A stretch of DNA of 64,000 nt from assembly GCF_001187435.1 (NCBI RefSeq), contig NZ_LFXA01000009.1, positions 682,001-746,000 on the forward strand, read 5' to 3'. Within the stretch, counting starts at the first letter, position 1. Every line of letters starts with the position of its first letter. The notes under the pieces were generated by a model that ran no database searches, was not told the DNA's origin, and was given only the letters and a program-made list of their open reading frames with translations. The DNA comes from Streptomyces caatingaensis. GTDB taxonomy: Bacteria > Actinomycetota > Actinomycetes > Streptomycetales > Streptomycetaceae. The position numbers were made by a program, and so were the translations under genes. Of the stretch, positions 35,968 through 42,427 are shown piece after piece.

Positions 35968-36606
35968 TTGCGCACCACCAAGAAGACCGCGCTCGGCGTC
36001 GTCGCCGCGGTCGCGGCCCTGGCGCTGACGGCATGCGGCGGGTCCGGCTCGTCGGACGCGGCGGACGCGGCGAAGCCGTCGGACGGGAAGAAGTCCGGCG
36101 CGAGCGCGAAGCCGGCGGAGAAGGCGGACGGCACCACGTCCGAGACGCTCCGGGCCGGACGGCCCGCCGCCGAGGAGCAGGAGCTGGAATCGGACAAGAA
36201 GACGGGCAAGTTCACCGTCACCGGGCAGCGCGTCGTCATGGGCAGGCCCGAGGACCTCAAGGGCTCCGAGGAGGACGAGAAGAAGTACAAGGGCAAGACC
36301 GTCGCCTACGTCTACCTCAGCGCCAGACTGACCGGCGGCGCCGCCCCCATGAAGCCGCCGATGATCGTCACGGACATCGGCGCCCTGACCGAGGGCGACC
36401 AGCCCGCCACCCGCCTCATGGTCATCGGCAGCCTCCCCGGCACCCCGTCCGACTGCCGGGACGAGGACTACACCAAGCCCTGGAACAAGGGCGAGGAACG
36501 CACCCTCTGCCAGCCCTTCGTCGTCCCCCAGGGCAAGAAGGTCACTCACATCACCTTCATGCGCGGCTTCTCCAAGGAGCCGCTGAAGTGGGCGCTGGAG
36601 AAGTGA
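35968..36606 (+). CDS. Secreted lipoprotein, conserved hypothetical
   Basis: A 212-aa exported lipoprotein. The signal peptide ends in lipobox LTAC (hydrophobic ALGVVAAVAALALTAC). A low-complexity Ser/Ala/Lys linker (about residues 25-60) leads to a compact C-terminal domain (KFTVTGQRVVMGRPEDLKG ... VAYVYLSARLTGG ... CQPFVVPQGKKVTHITFMRGF) with two cysteines that may pair. The TTG start is chosen because GGGGGAAG precedes it and it puts the signal at the N-terminus. A 14-bp tandem repeat (36603-36630) begins at its stop codon and is followed by a strong terminator. Confidence 0.8.
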   Translation: MRTTKKTALGVVAAVAALALTACGGSGSSDAADAAKPSDGKKSGASAKPAEKADGTTSETLRAGRPAAEEQELESDKKTGKFTVTGQRVVMGRPEDLKGSEEDEKKYKGKTVAYVYLSARLTGGAAPMKPPMIVTDIGALTEGDQPATRLMVIGSLPGTPSDCRDEDYTKPWNKGEERTLCQPFVVPQGKKVTHITFMRGFSKEPLKWALEK

Positions 36607-36628
36607 CCGGCAACGGGTGACCGGCAAC

Positions 36629-36666
36629 GGGTGAGGGCCCGCCGGCACTCCGGCGGGCCCTCACCC
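36629..36666. terminator. Strong bidirectional terminator just left of attL
   Basis: A perfect 17-bp stem (36629-36645 with 36650-36666) and a 4-base loop. On the plus strand it ends the lipoprotein gene. On the minus strand it lies 18 bases beyond the left att repeat, so before the element integrated it was probably the sodN terminator. Confidence 0.88.
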
Positions 36667-36684
36667 GTTCCTGGGGACGGAGGC

Positions 36685-36704
36685 GTCAGGCCTTCTTCGT
36701 CTCC
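36685..36704. repeat. attL: attL: 20-bp direct repeat, copy of the sodN 3' end
   Basis: GTCAGGCCTTCTTCGTCTCC here is identical to 50042-50061. Read on the minus strand it encodes the last codons of sodN (E-T-K-K-A-stop). The flanks differ on both sides of the 20 bases. It marks the left end of the integrated element. Confidence 0.9.
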
Positions 36705-37261
36705 TAGTAATGGGCGGAGGCGGCGACCTGCGGCGATGGGTGCTGCGGGTCGCTGACCTGGTCTTTTGCTGATTGCTGGCGATGGGGTGCGACGGTCTTG
36801 ATCGGGTGTCTTGCGGACTGTGTGCGGACTGCTCTGGGTCACCTCCCCGCCCCTGTAGATCGGCGGATGATCTCGAGGCCGATGTAGGGTCCGCAATCCG
36901 GTGAGCGCTGTCAGCGGATCATGAGCACTGGCGACAGCCAACGGCGGACGGAACTCCGGGAGGTCCTCCGTGTCATGGAAGACGCACGGCCAGCTGGTCG
37001 CTGATCCCGGCAAACGCGATGCAGATCCTCACCGCGGCAGTCATTCGGTCCCGGGCACTCATCACTGACCGTTCATCGACGACCGGTCCGACGAGTGCTC
37101 GTGGACCCCGGAATCAGAATGCCCTTTACCACGCAAAAAGTCGGGAAATCGGGGAGTGAACCTGGGACTTGGTCGCCCCTTTTCCTCTTGACACGAAGGC
37201 CGATAGGAATCTCCTACGGGCCGCGAACGCAGCCCGCAAAGCCCTATTCGTGGAGGTCTCC
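36705..37261. other. Noncoding left end of the integrated element
   Basis: About 560 bases with lower GC content than the chromosome and no convincing gene. Several short ATG/GTG frames exist but lack ribosome sites or codon bias. It may hold recombination accessory sites or promoters for the two small genes that follow. Confidence 0.45.
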
Positions 37262-37471
37262 ATGGCTCTCAGCCCCAGGTCAACGCGCACGTGCGGCACT
37301 GGGCTCGCGTTCCCCAACGTCCGCCCTCTCATCGTCGTCGTTGTGCTGATCCTCTGCTTCAGGGACGGCGCTCGGCCGATCACTGAGCTCCTGGGCGCAC
37401 TGGCGACGCTCGTCGCCCTGCTCGCGGCTCAGACTCCGCGGCTCTCCCGGACTGCTGGAGCCGCCCAGTGA
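37262..37471 (+). CDS. Small membrane protein of the element
   Basis: A 69-aa protein with a basic N-end and two hydrophobic segments (RPLIVVVVLILCF and ELLGALATLVALLAAQ), so likely two membrane helices. ATG 37262 is supported by GGAGG 5 bases upstream. Its stop (TGA) overlaps the GTG of the next gene, so the two are coupled. Function is not recognised; small membrane proteins of this sort are frequent next to transfer or maintenance genes in Streptomyces elements. Confidence 0.65.
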   Translation: MALSPRSTRTCGTGLAFPNVRPLIVVVVLILCFRDGARPITELLGALATLVALLAAQTPRLSRTAGAAQ

Positions 37472-37977
37472 GCAAGCGCAAGGACGAGCACCAGCGATGC
37501 TCACGCTGCCACGAGCAACGAGTCATGCAGTGCTCGCACTGCGGACGAGCGGCGCAGCTCTTCTGCCCGGCGTGTGACGACTTACCGCCTCAACTGGAGG
37601 AAGCAGAGAAGAGGAAGGAGGAGGAGAAGAAGAAACGGCGTGTGATGCGCGACACGATCGACCCAACAGCCGTGGACGACGTGCTGACGTCTCCGGACGG
37701 ACAGCCGTGGTTCACCACCGAGCAGGTGGCCGCCCAGCTGAGGATGAAGCCCAACTCCGTCTCATCGGTGAAGGACTTCCCCCAGCCGGACCGCTGGCGC
37801 GGCCGCAACTACTGGACTCAGGAAGCCCTCGACCAGTGGTGGAAGGCAAACCGGACCGTTGAGATCGTCACCTTCGAGGAACAGGAGGACGCAGGCATGA
37901 AACCTGCTCATGACGTTCCGGCCCGGGCGCCTGACGGACGCTTCCTCCCGCGAAGCGGGCACCCCCAGGACGGCTGA
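37468..37977 (+). CDS. Zinc-ribbon plus helix-turn-helix DNA-binding protein of the element
   Basis: A 169-aa protein. The N-terminus has paired CxxC motifs (RCSRCHEQRVMQCSHCGRAAQLFCPACDD), a likely zinc-binding ribbon. A charged coiled-coil (EEAEKRKEEEKKKRRVMRD) follows, then a winged-helix/excisionase-like motif (FTTEQVAAQLRMKPNSVSSVKDFPQPDRWRGRNYWTQEALDQWW). The second module resembles DNA-binding proteins used as Xis or Rep accessory factors. It is coupled to the preceding gene by a 4-base overlap. Role is unknown. Confidence 0.7.
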   Translation: MSKRKDEHQRCSRCHEQRVMQCSHCGRAAQLFCPACDDLPPQLEEAEKRKEEEKKKRRVMRDTIDPTAVDDVLTSPDGQPWFTTEQVAAQLRMKPNSVSSVKDFPQPDRWRGRNYWTQEALDQWWKANRTVEIVTFEEQEDAGMKPAHDVPARAPDGRFLPRSGHPQDG

Positions 37978-38318
37978 GGGGAAGCGGGCGCGGAGCAGGG
38001 GGCGGCGGTGTCGGCGAGGTAGGCGGTGACGGTGGTTAACCCTGACCACCGCCCAGGTGTTCGTCGGCCGTGCTGAAACGCGGTGGTGATCTGGCGGACC
38101 ACGCCAACGCCCTCCGCCCCGACCGCCCGGGAGAGGTTCCGGCTATGCCGCAGCGGGGGTACGACAACCGATTGCTGTATCCAGTGAGTTGCCCGTGGGT
38201 GAGTGGGACGGGGCTTGTGGTGGCGGACAATGCGGGTCGCGCCTCCTCATCTGCGGTGAGGAGGCGCGACCCGCGGTCTTCTCTCTGGCTGCCGAAGGTG
38301 TTCTGGGCTGGCCGGCTG
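37978..38318. other. Noncoding stretch between the zinc-ribbon gene and the lasso operon end
   Basis: About 340 bases without a supported gene. The only strong structure is the terminator at 38232-38274. Confidence 0.5.
38232..38274. terminator. Terminator of the lasso-peptide operon
   Basis: A perfect 18-bp stem (38232-38249 with 38257-38274) and a 7-base loop lie 45 bases beyond the methyltransferase stop on the minus strand. It ends the lasso operon and could also stop transcripts coming from the left. Confidence 0.9.
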
Positions 38319-39353
38319 CTATCGGCTGAGGCGGAGGTCCCAGCCGGGGACGTCGGTGTCCATGTCGGGTACGAGGGTGGGGGTGTAGGCGTCGAGGCCG
38401 GGGCGTCCGGCGTCGTCCCAGGCGGCGAGCCAGCCCCGCAGGACGGTCAGGGAGCCGGAGTCGGCGGAGTCGGCGAGGATCGTGCCGTCCTCTTGGACCA
38501 CGGCGACCGAGTGGCGGGTGGAGTGCCCCAGGGCGGGAACGTCTTCGGCCAGCTCGGTCATGGTCAGCCGTGCCCCAGTGGAGGCCAGCCACAGCCGCAG
38601 GCTAGACCAGTCGATGGCCTCGCCCTGGTACTGCTCGGTGTGACTGGAGTCCAGGAGCCGGCCAAGGGTGGCGTGGGCGGCGGAGTTCTTCCAGTCGTCC
38701 TGGTCACGCCAGGCGAGTGAGATCCACGAGGTGGCCGGGACGCGGTTCTCCCAGTCCACCCACCGGGGCGGCACGGAGAAGGTGTTGCGCGGGGAGGTAA
38801 CGGTCTCGACGTAGGCGCCGGGGAAGACCTCCTCGACGTAGGGGCGGCCGTCGGTGATGCGGATCTTTGCTTCGACCACGAGGTTCGGCACGGGGGCGAT
38901 CGGCAGGGTGGCGACGATCAGTCCGCCGTCGATCACCTGCTCGACCCACGTCTTCGGCAGCCGGGGCGGCGTGCACCAGGCCCCGAGGCGGTGGTAGGGC
39001 GACTTCTCGGGGAATCCGGCGATCCCGTTAACCGCGTGACAACGGATGTTGTGCAGTCCGCGTCCGGTGTGGATGTGGTTGGCCCAGCGGGTCAGGAACG
39101 GGTCGATGTCGAGGGAGACGACGGAGCCGGTACGGCCGACGAGTTCGGCGAGCAGGCCGCCGGTCAGGCCGGAGCCGGTGCCGATCTCCAGGACGTTCAT
39201 GCCCGGCTCGACGTCGAGGAAGCTCAGGTCGCGGTGCACGAACGTCGGGTTCGTGCGGTGGATCGTCTGTCCCCTGGTCTCGTTGTGGGTGTAGTGCCGC
39301 TCGGGGACTTGCTTGGCCGCGTGAGCGACAGCGGGGGCGACGGTGATGGTCAT
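38319..39353 (-). CDS. PIMT-like O-methyltransferase of the lasso cluster (probable aspartimide-forming)
   Basis: A SAM-dependent protein-L-isoaspartate O-methyltransferase homologue of 344 aa. The N-terminal PIMT core (about residues 15-215) shows HYTHNETRGQTIHRTNPTFV and the SAM motif LEIGTGSGLTGGLLAELVG. An acidic loop (VVSLDID) and VEQVIDGGLIVATLPI follow. A C-terminal extension of about 130 residues is absent from housekeeping PIMT. Such enzymes in lasso clusters (lihuanodin and cellulonodin-2 types, from memory) methylate a ring Asp that then closes to an aspartimide. The ATG follows GGAG by 12 bases. It is the last gene of the operon, about 100 bases after the peptidase. Confidence 0.85.
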   Translation of the reverse strand: MTITVAPAVAHAAKQVPERHYTHNETRGQTIHRTNPTFVHRDLSFLDVEPGMNVLEIGTGSGLTGGLLAELVGRTGSVVSLDIDPFLTRWANHIHTGRGLHNIRCHAVNGIAGFPEKSPYHRLGAWCTPPRLPKTWVEQVIDGGLIVATLPIAPVPNLVVEAKIRITDGRPYVEEVFPGAYVETVTSPRNTFSVPPRWVDWENRVPATSWISLAWRDQDDWKNSAAHATLGRLLDSSHTEQYQGEAIDWSSLRLWLASTGARLTMTELAEDVPALGHSTRHSVAVVQEDGTILADSADSGSLTVLRGWLAAWDDAGRPGLDAYTPTLVPDMDTDVPGWDLRLSR

Positions 39354-39456
39354 TGGGGGCTGGCTCCTTGGGAGTCGGGGACAAGACGCGTTCCTCAACG
39401 GGGCGCCGTGTTTGGGGGACACGCGAATCGCTGCGTTGACGTTTGGGTTGACGCGT

Positions 39457-39879
39457 TCAGATCGTGAGGGCCACGTAGTGGTGCCATCCGGCCTCGGCGT
39501 ACTCGCCGACGGGGCCGTGACCGGAGAGGGCGGCCCAGGCGTGGTACGCGGTGGGAGGCGGGGAGAACCGCACGCCCAGGCACCAGTCGAGGCGGCGGCC
39601 GAGGAGGGCGGCGGCGAGCATGGCGCCGAGGCTGGTCTCCATGCAGGCGGCCCGGACGGGCCACATGCGGCCGGTGTGCCGCACCGCCGAGACCAGGGCC
39701 TCGGCCCGCTCCGGGCCGAGGGGGCGCCGCCCGGCCCGGCGGGCCCACCGGGCCGCGCGGACGGTGTGCCGGAACGGCAGGCCGAGCAGGACCAGGGCCA
39801 GCGCGAGGCCCAAGGCGGCGGCGAGGCGGTCGCGGAACGGTCCGGTGCGGACGGTGGAGAACGACTCCATCGTGGTCAC
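39457..39879 (-). CDS. Lasso peptide leader peptidase (B2, transglutaminase-like)
   Basis: A 140-aa cysteine protease of the transglutaminase fold that removes the lasso leader. Cys is in RAACMETSLGAMLAA, followed by LLGRRLDWCLGVRFSPPPTAYHAWAAL with the catalytic His. An N-terminal hydrophobic helix (LAAALGLALALVLLGL) may tether it to membrane or partner. The GTG at 39879 overlaps the RRE stop (GTGA); ATG 39870 is an alternative. It works with the separate RRE protein, the usual split-B arrangement of actinobacteria. Confidence 0.88.
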   Translation of the reverse strand: MTTMESFSTVRTGPFRDRLAAALGLALALVLLGLPFRHTVRAARWARRAGRRPLGPERAEALVSAVRHTGRMWPVRAACMETSLGAMLAAALLGRRLDWCLGVRFSPPPTAYHAWAALSGHGPVGEYAEAGWHHYVALTI

Positions 39880-40163
39880 CGCCACCACCCCCGTCGGCGG
39901 CGGGCCGTGCCCGTCCTCACCAAGCCCTGGCCAGCCAGCGCGTCGCACACCGCCCGGACGTCGCCCGCCGCCCGCTCCGCGGGCAGTTCGTACAGGCCCG
40001 CGTACTGCCCGGCGGCCCGGTCCTCGTCGTCGTTGGCCAGCAGCAACAGCACCGCCGCCGAGGCGGTGGGCGTGAGGTAGGTCCACCGGCCGGTGCGTTC
40101 GCTGAGGATGGCCCCGCCCTCGTCTGTCAGCACGGCGTGGGCGCCTTCACGCAGCTGCCACAT
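39876..40163 (-). CDS. RiPP recognition element protein (B1, PqqD-like)
   Basis: A 95-aa PqqD-fold protein that binds the precursor leader and delivers it to peptidase and cyclase. Visible: LREGAHAVLTDEGGAILSERTGRWTYLTPTASAAVLLLLAN, then a winged-helix part AERAAGDVRAVCDALAGQGLVRTG. Its start overlaps the cyclase stop by 17 bases and its stop overlaps the peptidase start, so cyclase, RRE and peptidase are tightly coupled. Confidence 0.9.
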   Translation of the reverse strand: MWQLREGAHAVLTDEGGAILSERTGRWTYLTPTASAAVLLLLANDDEDRAAGQYAGLYELPAERAAGDVRAVCDALAGQGLVRTGTARRRRGWWR

Positions 40164-41973
40164 GCCGTGCCTCCTCCCACCAGGCCACGGGCTGTTCGAG
40201 CTGCCGCAGCCAGACCTCGGCGGCCACGGCCAGGTGCAGGGCGCCCTTGGCGAGCGGGAGCCCGGCTGCCGCCCGTGTGAGCATCCCGTCCACCGGCTCC
40301 TCGGTGATCAGCCCCATGGCCCCCAGCCTCGAGGAGGGGCCGAGCAGGCGGCGGAGGACTGGAGCGTGCTCGACGAGCCCGGCGTAGGAGACACCACTGA
40401 AGCCGCCCTTGGTCCGCCGGTCCAGCACGAAGCCGGGCACCACTCCAGTGCCGGTGAAGGCTTCGGAAAGCAGGGCCTTGAACCGTCCTGGGGCTCCGCG
40501 CACCTCGGCTGGCACGGTGAGGCAGGCCCTTCGGACCTCGTTGTCGAGGTACGGGGCGGCCAGCTCGATGCCGTACTCGGACAGGGCCAGTTCCCGCCAG
40601 CCGTTGACATCGGCCCCGACCCGGGCCAGGTCCTGCCCCTCTGTCCAGGCCGCGATGCTCGTGGGCGCGTCGGTGAGCCGGTCGGCCGCTTCTGTGAGGG
40701 CGGCGGCGAGCTGGTGGCGGGCGTCGGCGGTCATCCAGTCACCGGTGGCCAGCAGCGGCGTCCAGGCGACCGGCCGCTGGGCCTGCGGCACCCACGGCCT
40801 CGGGGCGTCCTGCAGGACGGCGGCCGTGTTCCGCCATTCGTCGGCGAGCGTGATGCGGGCGGCTGGCCGGTGCTGGGCGAGGACGGCCCGCACGGAGGTG
40901 TTCCGCAGCCGCGCGTGTCCCTGGGCGTGCTGCCAGGTCCGGCGGTGCTGGCGGCGCCGCAGCAGGTCGGCGATGTAGACGGGCGGGGCGGACAACAGGC
41001 CGTCCCCGGCGGAGCCGGTGAAGTGCACGCCGGGACCCTGGTGGTGGAGGACGGTTTCGAGGACGGCCCGCTTGATGGTGGCGGTCACGGTGTAGGCGTT
41101 CGGCGCGTCCGTCAGCGGCAGGCCGCAGATGTCGCCCACGGCCGCGTAGTAGACCGTCCCCGGGCTGCCCGGGGCCGCGTGGTGGCTGAGACCCGGGACG
41201 GCGGCGGCCGTCCGGGTCGCATAGGCGAAGTCGTCGTCCTTCAGCCGCTGGTCGGCGAACGTCACGGCCGTCACCGGGCCCCGGCGGGCGGCCAGACAGG
41301 CGAGGGTGGTGGAGTCCAGGCCCGCCAGGTCGGAGCTGACCGGCCGGGCGTCGAGGCGGACTTCGACGGCCTCGGCCAGCACGGTCCGCACGATGGGGGC
41401 CGCTTCGCGCAGATCTGCGGGTTCGTAGGCGGCGCTCTCGTAGCGGACTGTGCGGGCGCCGTCGGGGCTGATCTCCAGCAGGTGCCCGGTGGGGACGCGG
41501 CGGACTGTGCGGAACAGGCTGCGGTCCGCGAGGACGTCGGGCTGGCCGAGTGCCAGGTGGGCGGCGAGGGCGACGGGATCGACCGGGGCCCCGTCGAGCC
41601 GGGCCAGGGCCGTGGCCGAGGTCGCCCACCGGGTGCCGGCCGTCTCGCGTCGGTAGAACACCGGGTGCTGCCCGGACAGGTCCCCGATGACCGCGAGCAC
41701 GGGGCCGCTGCGGGCCACCACCAGGTACGAGCCCGGCCACTCGGTCAGCGCCCGCCACCGGCGATCCCGCACCAGCGGCAGCGCGCTTTCCAGCTGGTTT
41801 CCACTCGCCCCGCACGCTCCGATGACAGCGAGAGCGACCGCCCCGTTCCCGGCCGTACGGACCTGGCTCCCGGGCCACCCGGCAGACCAAGCCTCGCCCA
41901 GCCCTGGCACGAGGCGCCCGGCCCGGGGCCTCCAACTGGTCGGGCCGCCTTCCCATCCCGCACTCCACCGCAT
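40147..41973 (-). CDS. Lasso peptide macrolactam synthetase (C, asparagine synthetase-like)
   Basis: A 608-aa ATP-dependent cyclase that adenylates a ring Asp/Glu and joins it to the core N-terminus. An N-terminal glutaminase-like domain without the catalytic Cys (about 1-190) precedes the synthetase domain. Its PP-loop reads SSDLAGLDSTTLACLA, shorter by one residue than the usual SGGxDS form. VHFTGSAGDGLLSAPP, LRNTSVRA and DRRTKGGFSGV follow as in other lasso cyclases. ATG 41973 has GAAAGGGG 6 bases upstream. It lies 84 bases after the precursor gene, past a hairpin. Confidence 0.92.
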   Translation of the reverse strand: MRWSAGWEGGPTSWRPRAGRLVPGLGEAWSAGWPGSQVRTAGNGAVALAVIGACGASGNQLESALPLVRDRRWRALTEWPGSYLVVARSGPVLAVIGDLSGQHPVFYRRETAGTRWATSATALARLDGAPVDPVALAAHLALGQPDVLADRSLFRTVRRVPTGHLLEISPDGARTVRYESAAYEPADLREAAPIVRTVLAEAVEVRLDARPVSSDLAGLDSTTLACLAARRGPVTAVTFADQRLKDDDFAYATRTAAAVPGLSHHAAPGSPGTVYYAAVGDICGLPLTDAPNAYTVTATIKRAVLETVLHHQGPGVHFTGSAGDGLLSAPPVYIADLLRRRQHRRTWQHAQGHARLRNTSVRAVLAQHRPAARITLADEWRNTAAVLQDAPRPWVPQAQRPVAWTPLLATGDWMTADARHQLAAALTEAADRLTDAPTSIAAWTEGQDLARVGADVNGWRELALSEYGIELAAPYLDNEVRRACLTVPAEVRGAPGRFKALLSEAFTGTGVVPGFVLDRRTKGGFSGVSYAGLVEHAPVLRRLLGPSSRLGAMGLITEEPVDGMLTRAAAGLPLAKGALHLAVAAEVWLRQLEQPVAWWEEARHVAAA

Positions 41974-42013
41974 CACACACCCCTTTCCGAAGTTCGGCTG
42001 TGCAAATGGCGAA

Positions 42014-42044
42014 GCCGGGTGCGGCACGAGGTGCCGCACCCGGC
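42014..42044. terminator. Intercistronic hairpin between lasso precursor and cyclase
   Basis: A perfect 14-bp stem (42014-42027 with 42031-42044) and a 3-base loop sit just after the precursor stop on the minus strand. It is probably a partial terminator or stabilising hairpin that lets the precursor be made in excess of its enzymes. Confidence 0.85.
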
Positions 42045-42057
42045 TCCTGGGACCCGG

Positions 42058-42204
42058 TCAGCTACCGCCGCCCGCGTTGGTGCTCGTCTTGTACTGGGTG
42101 TCGTCGTCGGTGTCGAAGTTCGCGGTACCGAGCGTCACCTTGGCGACGGAACCGGCGTCCAGAACCACCGGCGCGATGTAGGCCGGGGCCTTGATCGTCT
42201 CCAT
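42058..42204 (-). CDS. Lasso peptide precursor (A) with predicted aspartimide-type core
   Basis: A 48-aa precursor. The leader (residues 1-25) carries the YxxP motif Y9-I-A-P12 for RRE binding and Thr24 at the penultimate (-2) position. The predicted core is GTANFDTDDD at its start, 23 residues in all, ending NAGGGS. Gly26 is position 1. Asp33 or Asp34 (positions 8 or 9) would be the ring acceptor, and Asp6-Thr7 of the core lies inside the ring. ATG 42204 follows AAGGAGGTG, the strongest ribosome site of the cluster. Longer upstream frames are ignored. Core identity is strong; ring size is inferred. Confidence 0.93.
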   Translation of the reverse strand: METIKAPAYIAPVVLDAGSVAKVTLGTANFDTDDDTQYKTSTNAGGGS

Positions 42205-42366
42205 GGTGCCCACCTCCTTCATCTGCATCACCGCCTCGTGGGCGCCCGAATGGGCCCACGCCGACGGACCGTGCCGCACCCGGCATGAGGGCCCTTCAAG
42301 AGGCCGCCCCTTGTGGGTGCATCGACAGTGAACGGCTAGTCACCGCGCGTTGGGAGGGGGCAGGAT

Positions 42367-42404
42367 GTGGGCCAGCGTGGGCCCTGTGTGGGCCCGTGTG
42401 GGCC
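42367..42404 (+). repeat. Four helically phased direct repeats before the lasso regulator
   Basis: GTGGGCC occurs at 42367, 42377, 42388 and 42398, spaced 10, 11 and 10 bases, so all copies face the same side of the helix. It lies in the divergent region between the lasso precursor and the XRE/TPR regulator, directly ahead of the regulator's ribosome site. It looks like an operator for cooperative binding. Confidence 0.7.
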
Positions 42405-42427
42405 CGGCCCGGGGCAGGAGGGGCACG

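Noticed and set aside
38232..38274. Possible CRISPR-like or attachment repeat
   Set aside because: It is a single perfect hairpin after the lasso operon without further copies or spacers, so a terminator.
42365..42427. Longer N-terminus for the XRE/TPR regulator from ATG 42365
   Set aside because: It has a good ribosome site but would translate the phased repeats into a nonconserved WASVGPVWARVG stretch; GTG 42428 gives the usual family start. Kept as an alternative.
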